From Xenorhabdus yunnanensis (GTDB taxonomy: Bacteria > Pseudomonadota > Gammaproteobacteria > Enterobacterales > Enterobacteriaceae), in contig NZ_JAQRFI010000001.1 in NCBI RefSeq assembly GCF_028598805.1, forward strand, positions 62,001 through 126,000: DNA of 64,000 nucleotides, read 5' to 3'. Positions 39,712 to 49,869 of this stretch are shown here, piece after piece. Below the pieces are notes generated by a model. That model saw nothing but the letters and a program-made list of their open reading frames with translations. It did not search any database and had not been told where the DNA came from. Each line of letters starts with the position of its first letter. Positions within the stretch are counted from its first letter, which is position 1. The position numbers and the translations under genes were made by a program.

Positions 39712-42700
39712 ATGGAAAAATCGATATTGACGAGCGCAAATGACGCGCTTGAGACAGCCGCGAAAAAAGCGGAAAAAGCGTTTGAAAAAATTGTCGATGA
39801 GGCGAAGGCACGCATACCTCATGAGTTGGACATGGATACTGTTGTCAGGCCCTGTGACACCAATATCCGGCCTGTTTATCCTGTCAGATATGCTTATATG
39901 AATTTTTTTGGTGACAAATGGATTGATGCTCAATTACCGCCGCCAATAAGCACTTTTATTGATCCTGATGATAATTCATTAAATGCAAGCATTCTGGGGG
40001 GTTATAGCATACGAATGCCAAGACCGGGCTGGATCTATGTCAAAGAAGAAGGGCCGATTAAAACCAGGGGCTCTCAACAGGATGGCAAGTTATTGATTTT
40101 CAAATTCAGCCCTGAGATTGTCACATTAGAGGGCAAAAGGGGAATGGTCACAAAATACACCAAATATGAGCAAAAAGCCGGAAACTCATCGTGGGAAGAA
40201 ATCCACCCTGCCAGCGGTACAGCGGGATTAGGCTATCCTTTTCTGGCGATTGATAAAGATGTGACCAAAATCAGTATTGTTTACAGTGAAATCGAGCTGG
40301 CTAAATCTGTCCTGAATAAAATGGACAACGATAAAAACTTCCGCAAGGGTGCTATGCAATTTGTGGATTTAGAGAGTGAGGCATCAGATTGTGCTATTGA
40401 TGCCAGACAAGAGCATTTCGACGGATTAGTGGAAGATTTCAAAGATCCTGAAAAACAATTTCAGGCATACAAAAATCAATTATCCGATCCACTCTTACAC
40501 TCTGCTGATTTGGGAGATATCACGACTGAAGGCAGTTTTTTCATGGATGCAGATATGGAAATGCGTTATATAGATAGTCTTATCTGCCCTTATTACAAAG
40601 ATAAAGCGAAGATTGTGGTATTACATGATCCTGTGGGATATCAGCGTGATATTTTAATGGCGTATGAGTTACTTAATCTTTGGCAGCTCAGTTATTCTGC
40701 AACAAATATTTATCCTCTTACAATAGGGCAATTTGTTGAGGTAATTGCTGCATCAAAGGATGAAAATATTAAAGAATATTTTAAAGAACATATTCATCAG
40801 GAAAATTGGAAAACCTGGTGGCCTAAACTTACCGATCCCATTGTAGATGTAAAAAAAAGGCAAGAAAAAGTTCTTGAAATATACAAAGAATTTTTTGAAA
40901 GTCCGAGTATTGCGGGTGAATTAGGTGGCTTGTCACATTATTTCAAGTATTTTTTTTCGTTGAGTGATAAAAAAGGTGACCTGACAGAAGAAGATGGTCA
41001 GGAATTTGAGATATATTGCGATCTTATTGCAGAATTAATGCAGCCATTACAGAGAACAGCAGAGGGAACGTCGACATTAGAACATATTATGGGCGGTAAG
41101 CCTGCATTAGATGAGAGTAGTACATGGTTGGTTATTAACAATGGGATCGTCAATACGCTAGGACATGATGGTGCTAACAAACTATTGATAACAAGCTCTG
41201 TAACAAAAGGAATAGATAAAGTACTTGGTGCAACAGGTGAAGTCATCGGGATGTTTCTTGCATGGGGCACGGAAAAAATAGCCCAAGGCTCTGTCAGCTT
41301 ATATGCAAAAAGTATTGAAAAGGTAAACCAGACTTTTACCAATAAAGTTTTTGGTGCTTTGGGGGTAGAAGAATATAAAGGGTCTGTTTTATTGACAGAA
41401 AAAGAAGTGACAAAATTGATCAATGATCTGGAGAGATATAAACAACAAGGGCTTATCGGGAAGTCGAAAAGATGGGGGAAAAAAGTCAAAGTCAACTTTC
41501 AAAAAGAGAGAGGGAAGGCCGTATTTAATTGGTCAAGCCGGATTAAAAATTATACGGGAGATTTGAAACTAAAAATACCTACCATTAAAGTTAACAGCCC
41601 CAAATTTAATATTAAGTGGATGCAACATCATGACAGGCCTCTTAGTATTGTACTGGATTGCGGTCTAACTGGATTTGATCTGGCTATGAAAAGTTATACA
41701 TTCTATACCTTATTGGCACAATCTGGTTTTGATAGAAATGACCCGTTGAAAGCGAATCGAAAAATTGTGTATTTAGCTTTTACCTACCTGAATACAACAC
41801 TTGGTATGGCAGTTGCAGCGCGCAATTTTTCTGAGTTTATCGGGAAAGGGCTTGCAAAAGCAGAAGCACTGGCGATAAGAATGAATCATCCTGCGGCAGA
41901 AGCACTGTTAGGTGCTGCATCACGCAGGCTTATGTTAAATAGTGCCCATATAAAACTGCTGGCAAAGGGGGCGATTGGGGTAACTGGGGTTTTAAGCGGG
42001 GCGCTTTCTTATTATGATGCTTATCATGCTAGCGCTTTAGGCAGTCATAAGGAAGCATATGCACATGTCGCTATTGGTACCGGTACGTTAATGATAACTG
42101 CTGGATTTTTGGGGCCATCACTTTTGGGCACAGGTGCTGGAGCAGCAGGAGCATCCTTTACCGGTATGATTTGGGTGGGAATTCTAGGTATGCTAGCAAG
42201 CATTGCCTATTTGATTTTTTTTGGCAAGAGTCAATTGGAATATTTACTAATGAATTGTTTTTGGGGAAATGGCGATAAATATTCATTTTTGGAAATGGAT
42301 TATGATAGACCTAAAAATATAAAAGAACAGTTCAAAGAAGTTTATGAAATAAATGATAGAATCACCAATGCATTTCGGGTAGAACATCAAGAATTCTTGA
42401 GTTTTTTTACTAGGCCTATCTTAAAAAAAGAAAGTAATAAAAAAGGAAAGATGGCTTATCATTTTATGTTGCCGAATTTTCAATGGGAAAGATCGGAGTT
42501 AGTTTATCATGTTTTACCATCATCTGCTGTTACTTCCAGAAGTGATCACACCATTAATGTAAATGAGCGTCATTACGCTAAAGCTAAGCGGAGATTTGAT
42601 GAATTAATGGAACAAACCCTCTCCGAGATAATTTATAAAAATGAAAATTCCATTGATGAAAATGGCATACTTACTCTGACATTAGAAATAGAAGAAGAAT

Positions 42701-42834
42701 ATGCTCACTATCTAACAATTTTTTGGTATTATATGCCCAAAGAAGATGATATTTCACCCTTGCGCTATCAATGGGGAGAAGAGCCAACAGTCGAAAATGC
42801 GATTTATGGATATTTTGATGAGAAGGTACGTTAA
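39712..42834 (+). CDS. VasX-like / BTH_I2691-family membrane-acting T6SS effector
   Basis: The 1040-residue protein has near residue 45 the motif CDTNIRPVYPVRYAY, typical of the N-terminal region of VasX and the T6SS BTH_I2691 family. The middle half is soluble and helical. The last third carries hydrophobic segments at about residues 643-662, 685-706, 747-772 and 785-842, the last Gly/Ala-rich like colicin hairpins. VasX compromises target membranes, so this is probably a pore-forming toxin. It follows vgrG and the DUF4123 adaptor and is followed, with no spacer, by a membrane protein proposed as immunity. No catalytic motif was seen. AT content rises through the gene, suggesting transfer. 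Confidence 0.75.
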   Translation: MEKSILTSANDALETAAKKAEKAFEKIVDEAKARIPHELDMDTVVRPCDTNIRPVYPVRYAYMNFFGDKWIDAQLPPPISTFIDPDDNSLNASILGGYSIRMPRPGWIYVKEEGPIKTRGSQQDGKLLIFKFSPEIVTLEGKRGMVTKYTKYEQKAGNSSWEEIHPASGTAGLGYPFLAIDKDVTKISIVYSEIELAKSVLNKMDNDKNFRKGAMQFVDLESEASDCAIDARQEHFDGLVEDFKDPEKQFQAYKNQLSDPLLHSADLGDITTEGSFFMDADMEMRYIDSLICPYYKDKAKIVVLHDPVGYQRDILMAYELLNLWQLSYSATNIYPLTIGQFVEVIAASKDENIKEYFKEHIHQENWKTWWPKLTDPIVDVKKRQEKVLEIYKEFFESPSIAGELGGLSHYFKYFFSLSDKKGDLTEEDGQEFEIYCDLIAELMQPLQRTAEGTSTLEHIMGGKPALDESSTWLVINNGIVNTLGHDGANKLLITSSVTKGIDKVLGATGEVIGMFLAWGTEKIAQGSVSLYAKSIEKVNQTFTNKVFGALGVEEYKGSVLLTEKEVTKLINDLERYKQQGLIGKSKRWGKKVKVNFQKERGKAVFNWSSRIKNYTGDLKLKIPTIKVNSPKFNIKWMQHHDRPLSIVLDCGLTGFDLAMKSYTFYTLLAQSGFDRNDPLKANRKIVYLAFTYLNTTLGMAVAARNFSEFIGKGLAKAEALAIRMNHPAAEALLGAASRRLMLNSAHIKLLAKGAIGVTGVLSGALSYYDAYHASALGSHKEAYAHVAIGTGTLMITAGFLGPSLLGTGAGAAGASFTGMIWVGILGMLASIAYLIFFGKSQLEYLLMNCFWGNGDKYSFLEMDYDRPKNIKEQFKEVYEINDRITNAFRVEHQEFLSFFTRPILKKESNKKGKMAYHFMLPNFQWERSELVYHVLPSSAVTSRSDHTINVNERHYAKAKRRFDELMEQTLSEIIYKNENSIDENGILTLTLEIEEEYAHYLTIFWYYMPKEDDISPLRYQWGEEPTVENAIYGYFDEKVR

Positions 42835-43815
42835 ATGCTAAACTCAATAAAAAAGTGGCTAACTAAAAAGTCTGAGGGTAAAGTAAATCATAATGCCAGA
42901 ATTAACCGGCTATCAATAGTGTGTGATCCTTTTCTGGATGAAGACATTGGAATTCTGGATAAAGAGCAAATAAAAACAGAGGGTTCTATTGAGTTAATTG
43001 ATGATAAAAAATGTGGAATACGATATGGCAGGAGTAATTATCGTGAAAAAATTTTACTTGCTTCTTTAGCCGGTTTTTTATTAGGACTTTGTTTTTTTAT
43101 TAATGACTTTGTTAATACATGGAAAGTCAATGAGGGGTTTTATTTAAGAGCCGTTACTTATGCTAAAAGAGATTATGGGGAGGAATTTTATTTAAATACT
43201 AACCTTCCTGATTATGTTGAAAAATATAAATATATTTCTGATGCAAAGAGCATCTCTTTTACTCAATATTTTCATATTCGTTATGCGGATAATGGTTTTT
43301 ATGAAAAATCTAGAGTGCGAAAAAATTTATTATTAGATGGTGGTTTTTTTCTATTTTCTATTACCATGATTTTAATTCATTTATGGGTATTGTCTTTAAT
43401 TCGTAAAATATCCCCTCTTGTTATTGATCGGGAAAAACAACTGTTTTATACATGGCGTAAGGGAAGAATGTATGTTGCGCGTTACTCTCAAGTCGATGTT
43501 GTTCATCTATATGATGTTCTGTATTTAAGAGTTTATGGATTTGACAAAAATAACAAACTGATAATTTATGCTTTTGAACCCCGCATTCCTAACTTAATAG
43601 ACGATATAATAAGTAAAAAGTATTTATTGGCTTTTATGGCAAAATATCTGATTCAAGGGAAAGAATCCATCAGTTCAGTGGATTTTGAACGTCGGCCATT
43701 AATATTTCCTTTGTGTAAAAATCCAAAACCAGCAGATTGGGAAACGCAGATTACTGCTATTTTAGCTGAGTTGGATAGGTTTGGACCACCGAAAGGAGCT
43801 ACTGATCCTAAATAA
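42835..43815 (+). CDS. Candidate immunity protein for the VasX-like effector (two-helix membrane protein)
   Basis: The 326-residue protein has no family I recognise. Two strong hydrophobic helices lie near residues 71-92 (ILLASLAGFLLGLCFFIN) and 164-190 (GGFFLFSITMILIHLWVL), with about 70 residues between them that should face the periplasm. A C-terminal soluble region follows with PKPADWETQITAIL. Its ATG starts on the base after the effector stop. Immunity to membrane toxins is usually given by such inner-membrane proteins (as TsiV2 against VasX), so this is the best candidate. A broken second copy lies downstream, which is common for immunity genes. Confidence 0.65.
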   Translation: MLNSIKKWLTKKSEGKVNHNARINRLSIVCDPFLDEDIGILDKEQIKTEGSIELIDDKKCGIRYGRSNYREKILLASLAGFLLGLCFFINDFVNTWKVNEGFYLRAVTYAKRDYGEEFYLNTNLPDYVEKYKYISDAKSISFTQYFHIRYADNGFYEKSRVRKNLLLDGGFFLFSITMILIHLWVLSLIRKISPLVIDREKQLFYTWRKGRMYVARYSQVDVVHLYDVLYLRVYGFDKNNKLIIYAFEPRIPNLIDDIISKKYLLAFMAKYLIQGKESISSVDFERRPLIFPLCKNPKPADWETQITAILAELDRFGPPKGATDPK

Positions 43816-43980
43816 TCGTTGGAAAAAATATTAATATAGTGAGTTATATTTTTTTCCAGAAAAAATAGCACTGAAGAATATTATAATTATCTCGGTGCTA
43901 ATTTTAAAGTTTAAGAAATTATATTGAAAATAGTTGCTTTGTTGTCATTTATATTAAATTGTTATATGGTATTGTTTTGT

Positions 43981-44383
43981 ATGGCTAAGAATAACGAAGT
44001 TAAATTAGAACGAATGTCAACTGTTTGCGATTCTCTTTTGGAGGAAGGTATTGGAATATTAGATAAGGAATAATTAGAAAATTATGGGGCTGTTGAATTA
44101 ATTAATGATGAAAATTGTGTAATAATTAATGAGACTAATAATCATCGAAATAGTATTATTTCTCTTGCTATTATTGGTTTTTGTTGGGGTTCTGTTTCTT
44201 TGTTGGTGATTATATTAAGGAATGGAAAGGTAATGACAATGGGGATTTGTAAACGCTTAAATATGCCAAAAAATATTATGGTGAAAATTTTTATTTAAAT
44301 TATAAAATACCAGAATATATGAAGGCGTATGAATATATTTCTGATGTGGAACATGTATCTTTATTGCAATATTTTGTCATGAA
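43981..44383 (+). pseudogene. Broken second copy of the immunity gene
   Basis: From ATG 43981 the translation runs MAKNNEVKLERMSTVCDSLL and EEGIGILDKE, matching RINRLSIVCDPFLDEDIGILDKE of the intact neighbour. It then hits TAA at 44071, continues as VELINDENC and SIISLAIIGFCWGS, shifts frame near 44235, and resumes as LKYAKKYYGENFYLN and EYMKAYEYISDVEHVSLLQYF, matching YAKRDYGEEFYLN and YISDAKSISFTQYF. Similarity stops where an IS1 transposase fragment begins. The C-terminal half is gone. Confidence 0.85.
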
Positions 44384-44541
44384 TCCAAAGCGTTATAATG
44401 ATGTTTTTCAATATATGTGCCAATCAGTTTTTCGTGAATTTCTATCGAACGTGAGTAACGAATTGTTTTTCTTGCCAATCGTTTAATATGAATATGCAGA
44501 TTGAGATTATGCCGCTCGATGCATTGGGTAAAAATTTTTCC
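44377..44541 (-). mobile_element. IS1-family transposase C-terminal fragment
   Basis: On the minus strand, GKIFTQCIERHNLNLHIHIK, then RLARKTIRYSRSIEIHEKLI and GTYIEKHHY match the C-terminal end of IS1 InsB (IERHNLNLRQHLARLGRKS ... HDKVIGHY). Only about 55 residues remain; no terminal repeats or target duplication were found. It ends exactly in the broken immunity copy. Confidence 0.8.
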
Positions 44542-44754
44542 CACTAAATTGATATTATTCATTATTGTTACTTTTGTTTTTTATCGTAAATAAATGTGTC
44601 TGATATGATATTTATTTAACTATTGATTTTTTTTAATATATTAAATATTGGTATTTATAATTATTTTTTAAAATTATAAGAATTAGATCTATAACAAATA
44701 ATATATTTTTATGGAAAACATTAGAGGAATTTAAGAAATGAAATTGGAGGGAAA

Positions 44755-44787
44755 ATGGATAAATGTTTAATAGAAACATTTATCCAT
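44755..44787 (-). terminator. Terminator hairpin of the xseB-ispA-dxs operon
   Basis: A perfect 14-bp stem (ATGGATAAATGTTT with its complement) and 5-base loop lies 15 bases past the dxs stop. T-rich sequence flanks it on both strands, so it can work in both directions. Confidence 0.75.
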
Positions 44788-44801
44788 TGTTTTATTATGG
44801 G

Positions 44802-46667
44802 TTATTTGGCCAGATATTTCTCGATACTATTTTGAATACCAACCGCATCGAGACTTAAATCAGCATGAAGCTCTTTTTGGGTTCCTTGCGGTATAAAGTA
44901 ATCTGGTAAACCAAGATTCAATACGGGAACTGATAATTTTTCCTGCATCAGCAGTTCGTTAACACCACTGCCTGCACCGCCCATAATGGCGTTTTCTTCC
45001 AAAGTCACCAGTAACTCATGGCTGGCAGCCATTTCCAGTATGAGTTCTTTGTCCAATGGTTTGACAAAACGCATATCCACAACGGTTGCATTCAGGGTTT
45101 CAGCCGCTTCTTGCGCATAGGATAACAACGTACCAAAGTTAAGGATCGCAATGTGTTCACCTTGGCGGCGGATTATACCCTTGCCGATTGGCAATGTTTC
45201 CAATGGTTGGAGTTCAGCCCCCGTTCCTGTACCGCGAGGATAACGGACAGCAGTAGGACCTTCCTGATAGTGATGCCCAGTATGCAACATCTGGCGGCAT
45301 TCATTTTCATCACTGGGGGCCATAATCACCATATTTGGGATGCAACGCAGGAAGGAAAGATCGAATGCTCCTTGATGGGTCTGACCATCTGCACCAACGA
45401 TACCGCCACGATCGATAGCAAACAGGACTGGCAGTTTTTGGATGGCAACATCATGGATCAACTGATCATAAGCGCGTTGCAGGAAGGTGGAGTAAATAGC
45501 GATGATAGGCTTGTAGCCACCTATAGCCAGACCTGCTGCAAAAGTGACGGAATGCTGCTCGGCAATCGCGACATCAAAATATTGCTCAGGGTACTCGCGA
45601 GAGAAACGCACCATACCTGAACCTTCCCGCATGGCTGGGGTGATTGCCATCAGTTTTTTGTCACTGGCTGCTGCTTCACACAGCCAGTCACCGAAAATCT
45701 TGGAAAATGTCGGGCGGGTATCTGCGTTTTTTGGCAAGGAACCCGTTGTTGGATCAAATTTAGGAACGGCGTGCCAACTAATGGGATCTTTTTCCGCTGG
45801 CGCATAACCACGACCTTTTTTAGTCATGATATGCAGGAATTGTGGCCCTTTCAGCTCACGCATATTTTTTAAGGTTTGGGTCAGAGCCAGTATGTCATGA
45901 CCATCAATAGGCCCGATGTAGTTGAACCCAAGCTCTTCGAACAGCGTTCCGGGAACAACCATGCCTTTGAGGTGTTCTTCTGTCTTTTTCAATAATTCTT
46001 TGATAGGAGGCAGATTGGAAAAAACTTTTTTGCCCCCTTCACGCAAGGTTGTATACAGTTTGCCTGACAGTAATTGTGCCAGATGGTTATTCAACGCCCC
46101 TACGTTTTCAGAGATAGACATTTCATTGTCATTGAGAATAACCAACATATCGGGATCGATATCCCCGGCATGGTTCATGGCTTCGAAAGCCATACCCGCA
46201 GTGATGGCTCCATCTCCGATGACACAGACTGTTTTGCGACCTTTGTTTTCGTGTTTGGCCGCAATTGCCATCCCCAATCCTGCGCTGATTGAAGTGGATG
46301 AGTGACCAACACACAAGGTGTCATATTCACTTTCCTCTCGCCACGGGAATGGATGAAGACCATTTTTTTGGCGAATGGTATCGATGCGATCACGACGTCC
46401 AGTCAAAATTTTGTGTGGGTAGGCCTGATGACCAACATCCCAGACTAAATTGTCAAAAGGGGTTTTATAAACATAGTGGAGTGCGACGGTTAATTCGATA
46501 GTGCCAAGGCCGGAAGCGAAGTGACCACTGGAGCGGCTGACACTGTTCAGTAAAAATTGGCGCAGTTCATCGCATAACTTTGGCAAAGTGTCTTTGGGTA
46601 GCAGGCGAAGCTCTTCTGGAGTTTCAGCCAATGCCAATGTTGGATATTTCGCTATATCAATGCTCAT
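44802..46667 (-). CDS. dxs: 1-deoxy-D-xylulose-5-phosphate synthase
   Basis: Dxs joins pyruvate and glyceraldehyde-3-phosphate, the first step of the MEP isoprenoid pathway, and also supplies thiamine and pyridoxal precursors. The 621-residue protein equals E. coli Dxs (620). It has thiamine-diphosphate-binding [18 protein letters not shown] and [13 protein letters not shown], and the central [12 protein letters not shown] motif with its catalytic glutamate. It is third in xseB-ispA-dxs; yajO, between pgpA and dxs in E. coli, is missing, making dxs the right edge of the accessory island. Confidence 0.97.
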   Translation of the reverse strand: MSIDIAKYPTLALAETPEELRLLPKDTLPKLCDELRQFLLNSVSRSSGHFASGLGTIELTVALHYVYKTPFDNLVWDVGHQAYPHKILTGRRDRIDTIRQKNGLHPFPWREESEYDTLCVGHSSTSISAGLGMAIAAKHENKGRKTVCVIGDGAITAGMAFEAMNHAGDIDPDMLVILNDNEMSISENVGALNNHLAQLLSGKLYTTLREGGKKVFSNLPPIKELLKKTEEHLKGMVVPGTLFEELGFNYIGPIDGHDILALTQTLKNMRELKGPQFLHIMTKKGRGYAPAEKDPISWHAVPKFDPTTGSLPKNADTRPTFSKIFGDWLCEAAASDKKLMAITPAMREGSGMVRFSREYPEQYFDVAIAEQHSVTFAAGLAIGGYKPIIAIYSTFLQRAYDQLIHDVAIQKLPVLFAIDRGGIVGADGQTHQGAFDLSFLRCIPNMVIMAPSDENECRQMLHTGHHYQEGPTAVRYPRGTGTGAELQPLETLPIGKGIIRRQGEHIAILNFGTLLSYAQEAAETLNATVVDMRFVKPLDKELILEMAASHELLVTLEENAIMGGAGSGVNELLMQEKLSVPVLNLGLPDYFIPQGTQKELHADLSLDAVGIQNSIEKYLAK

Positions 46668-46832
46668 GCTATGCCTGTATAAAATGCTATACCCGTTAGA
46701 AGTTGAATATTAAGAACCCTGTGATTATCCGTATGTAATTTTCGGGTTCACCCCATGAGGCGTTTTTTATTGATTATTGGGTTCTTATATAATTAATGAC
46801 CATATTAATAGGTGATTAATATGGCCTATGTT

Positions 46833-47765
46833 TTAGCTGTTTCTCTCAATGATAAAACCAGCCAGTTTTTTTAAGGTTGTGATGTTATAAGACAGTTTTT
46901 CCAGTTCAGTGAGGGCTGTGAGCGCTTCTTCATACAGAGTCTGGGCTTTTTTCTTAGCTTGTTCCAAACCTAATAATGCCGGATAAGTGCTTTTTCCAAT
47001 TTGCTGATCATTGCCCTGACGCTTGCCGATAACTTCAGTATTACCAATAACATCCAAAATATCATCGTGTACCTGAAACGCCAGACCGATAGCTTGGGCA
47101 TATTGTTCCAGTAAAGGGAGCGCTTCTCGGCCACGCTGTCCTGCGCTGTAAGCTCCCAATCGGACGGCTGCTCGTATTAATGCGCCTGTTTTATGGCGAT
47201 GAATTTGTTCCAGCAAGGCAAGATCGATTTGTTTACCTTCTGCCTCCAAATCCAGTGACTGCCCACCACACATACCGGCAAAACCACTGGCACTTGCCAA
47301 TTCCGCGATCATGGCAAGGCGATCGGATAAGGCAACATTTGGCATGTCGTATTTTGCCAGAACTTCAAAAGCCAGTGATTGTAATGCATCACCGGCTAAA
47401 ATAGCCTGACTTTCACCAAATTTGATGTGACAGGTGGGTTGCCCACGACGTAAATCATCGTTATCCATTGCGGGCAAATCATCATGGATCAAGGAATAAG
47501 CATGGATGCACTCTAATGCGAGGGCGGCGGCATCGAGACTCTTTTTGGGGAGACCAAACATTTCTCCCACGCTGTAAACTAAAAATGGGCGCAGCCGTTT
47601 TCCCCCCAGCACTGCACCATGCTGCATTGCTGTGCCTAATGGGCTGTTTAAAAAAGGCAATGAAGCAAATGTTGCCATCAGCTTGTCATTCACATATTGC
47701 TGACAAGCACGCAGTTTTTTTTCAAAAGACTGCTCTTCAAAAGGAGCATCATGTTGTTCAGACAT
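46833..47765 (-). CDS. ispA: Farnesyl diphosphate synthase
   Basis: IspA makes farnesyl diphosphate from isopentenyl and dimethylallyl diphosphate. The 310-residue protein has the first aspartate motif DDLPAMDNDD, the second DDILD, and GKRLRPFLVY and GKSTYPALLG. I start at ATG 47765 (MSEQHDAPFEEQ), four bases after the xseB stop; upstream in-frame ATGs to 47816 fall inside xseB. It is slightly longer at the N-terminus than E. coli IspA (299). The gap to dxs is 165 bp. Confidence 0.95.
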   Translation of the reverse strand: MSEQHDAPFEEQSFEKKLRACQQYVNDKLMATFASLPFLNSPLGTAMQHGAVLGGKRLRPFLVYSVGEMFGLPKKSLDAAALALECIHAYSLIHDDLPAMDNDDLRRGQPTCHIKFGESQAILAGDALQSLAFEVLAKYDMPNVALSDRLAMIAELASASGFAGMCGGQSLDLEAEGKQIDLALLEQIHRHKTGALIRAAVRLGAYSAGQRGREALPLLEQYAQAIGLAFQVHDDILDVIGNTEVIGKRQGNDQQIGKSTYPALLGLEQAKKKAQTLYEEALTALTELEKLSYNITTLKKLAGFIIERNS

Positions 47766-47769
47766 AAAT

Positions 47770-48027
47770 TTACTCAGCATTGGGCGGAAATTCATCAAGT
47801 GGCGATTGTGCATCATGATTCAATAGAATTTGCACTCGTTGCTCTGCCTGCTGAAGAGTTTTCTGGCCCTGTCTTGCAAGTTGAATACCGCGTTCAAATT
47901 CATTCAACGCATCTTCTAGTGGGAGGTCCCCGGATTCCAGACGAATAACAATTTGCTCTAGCTCTTTGAGAGATGTCTCGAAAGCTGGCATTTGTTCGGT
48001 TTCTGATGTGTGATTTGCTTTAGACAT
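47770..48027 (-). CDS. xseB: Exodeoxyribonuclease VII small subunit
   Basis: XseB binds the large subunit XseA to form exonuclease VII, which degrades single-stranded DNA. The 85-residue helical protein has the family block [32 protein letters not shown] (quoted in part: [19 protein letters not shown]). It starts the xseB-ispA-dxs operon and is divergent from thiI, as in E. coli. xseA is elsewhere. Confidence 0.95.
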   Translation of the reverse strand: MSKANHTSETEQMPAFETSLKELEQIVIRLESGDLPLEDALNEFERGIQLARQGQKTLQQAEQRVQILLNHDAQSPLDEFPPNAE

Positions 48028-48255
48028 AATGGCTTAACGTATGGTTATTTAACGAATTATAGTAAAAAAAGTTCGTTACAGAATTGCAGAGTACCCTACT
48101 ACACCAAGAAAAATAAATCATGTATTACCACTGTTTTTTTACAGGTGATATAGCCAGATGGTGTTATACTCTGCACCCTATCCAACTGAACACTTAAGAA
48201 CAATCATTGATATTGTTTGTGATAGTTCAACATTGAATGACTACTATATCTTACT

Positions 48256-49704
48256 ATGAAGTTTATCATTAAATTATTCCCAGAAATTACGATCAAGAGC
48301 CAGACAGTCCGGTTACGTTTTATTAAAATCCTTGCCAGCAATATCCGCAATGTGCTGAAAAAATTCGGAGAGGGCATTGCTGTTGTTCGCCATTGGGATA
48401 ATATCGAAGTTCGGGTTAAGAATGATAACCTCAGCACAGAAATTTGTGACGCACTGACACGTATTCCGGGTATTCACCATATCCTGCAAGTAGAAGAGCG
48501 AGATTTTTGTGATCTGCATCATATCTTTGAACAAACCTACGAAACATATGGCCATTTACTGCATGGGAAAACATTTTGTGTCCGTGTAAAGCGCCGCGGT
48601 AAACATAATTTTACTTCCAATGAAGTCGAACGCTATGTTGGTGGCGGACTCAACCAGCATATTGAATCAGCTAAAGTGAAACTGACTCAGCCTGATGTAA
48701 CTGTGAATCTGGAAGTTGATCAGGATAAGTTGATTCTGGTTAAAGCTCGTCATGAAGGAATTGGCGGTTTCCCTATCGGTACGCAGGAAGATGTGCTGTC
48801 ACTGATTTCTGGTGGATTTGATTCCGGTGTTTCCAGTTATATGTTGATGCGTCGTGGCTGTCGTGTGCACTACTGTTTCTTTAATCTTGGTGGCTCTGCC
48901 CATGAAATTGGCGTGAAGCAGGTTGCCCATTATTTATGGAATCGTTTTGGTAGTTCGCATAAAGTCCGCTTTGTTGCTGTCGATTTTGAACCTGTCGTGG
49001 CTGAAATTCTGGAAAAAGTTGATGACGGCCAGATGGGGGTTGTACTGAAAAGAATGATGGTCAGGGCATCTTCCAAGATTGCAGAACGCTACGGTGTGCA
49101 GGCGATCGTAACTGGTGAGGCCTTGGGTCAGGTATCCAGCCAGACGTTGACTAACTTAAGGTTGATCGACAATGCATCAGATACGTTGATCCTCCGTCCC
49201 CTGATTTCTCATGATAAAGAGCACATTATCAAGCTGGCTCGTGAGATTGGCACTGAAGATTTTGCCCGCACTATGCCAGAATTTTGTGGTGTTATATCAA
49301 AAAGTCCAACAGTAAAAGCCGTTAAAGCCAAAATTGAAGAAGAAGAAAATAATTTTGACTTCGAGATTTTGGAACGAGTAATTAGTGAAGCCCAGAATCT
49401 GGATATCCGCCAAATTGCAGAACAGACCAGTGAGCAAGTGGTGGAAGTGGAAATGGTATCAGCACTTTCCTCTAATGATGTGCTATTGGATATCCGTTCC
49501 CCAGATGAACAGGATAATCGTCCGTTAAATATGGATGGCATTGAAATTCACTCATTGCCTTTCTATAAACTGGGCACTCAGTTTGGTGATCTGCCGAAAG
49601 AAAAAACTTATCTGCTGTATTGTGAGCGTGGCGTGATGAGTCGTTTACAGGCACTTTATCTGCGTGAACAAGGCTTTGATAATGTGAAGGTGTATCGACC
49701 TTAA
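48256..49704 (+). CDS. thiI: tRNA 4-thiouridine synthase / thiamine thiazole sulfur carrier ThiI
   Basis: ThiI places sulfur at U8 of tRNA and passes sulfur into thiazole synthesis. The 482-residue protein equals E. coli ThiI. It has an N-terminal ferredoxin-like and THUMP region (1-165), PP-loop SGGFDS at 185-190, Cys344 in PEFCGVISK, and a C-terminal rhodanese domain with active Cys456 in [11 protein letters not shown]. The ATG is 228 bp from the divergent xseB. Confidence 0.97.
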   Translation: MKFIIKLFPEITIKSQTVRLRFIKILASNIRNVLKKFGEGIAVVRHWDNIEVRVKNDNLSTEICDALTRIPGIHHILQVEERDFCDLHHIFEQTYETYGHLLHGKTFCVRVKRRGKHNFTSNEVERYVGGGLNQHIESAKVKLTQPDVTVNLEVDQDKLILVKARHEGIGGFPIGTQEDVLSLISGGFDSGVSSYMLMRRGCRVHYCFFNLGGSAHEIGVKQVAHYLWNRFGSSHKVRFVAVDFEPVVAEILEKVDDGQMGVVLKRMMVRASSKIAERYGVQAIVTGEALGQVSSQTLTNLRLIDNASDTLILRPLISHDKEHIIKLAREIGTEDFARTMPEFCGVISKSPTVKAVKAKIEEEENNFDFEILERVISEAQNLDIRQIAEQTSEQVVEVEMVSALSSNDVLLDIRSPDEQDNRPLNMDGIEIHSLPFYKLGTQFGDLPKEKTYLLYCERGVMSRLQALYLREQGFDNVKVYRP

Positions 49705-49785
49705 TTTGCAGTCAATTAATTTGTAAACAGGAAACAGGGCTGCTTATGGAAATTGGCCTGATAGGCAGCCTATGTATTCCGCCTT

Positions 49786-49829
49786 TAGCTTTCAAGTTGC
49801 TCCTTTTATTGGCTGTAACTTGAAAGCTA
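49786..49829. terminator. Long inverted repeat between thiI and yajL
   Basis: TAGCTTTCAAGTT pairs perfectly with AACTTGAAAGCTA across an 18-base loop, between the convergent thiI and yajL stops. It is followed by a 15-bp direct repeat. No clear T-run. Confidence 0.5.
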
Positions 49830-49852
49830 TTAGATATAAAGCTATTAGGTAT
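49823..49852. repeat. 15-bp direct repeat doublet after thiI
   Basis: AAAGCTATTAGATAT is followed immediately by AAAGCTATTAGGTAT, another array with a period of exactly 15 bp. Confidence 0.9.
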
Positions 49853-49869
49853 ATTGTGCAGTGAGATAA

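Noticed and set aside
40998..41495. 165-codon minus-strand frame inside the VasX-like toxin gene
   Set aside because: Antisense, lies within the toxin's long reading frame, no start signals.
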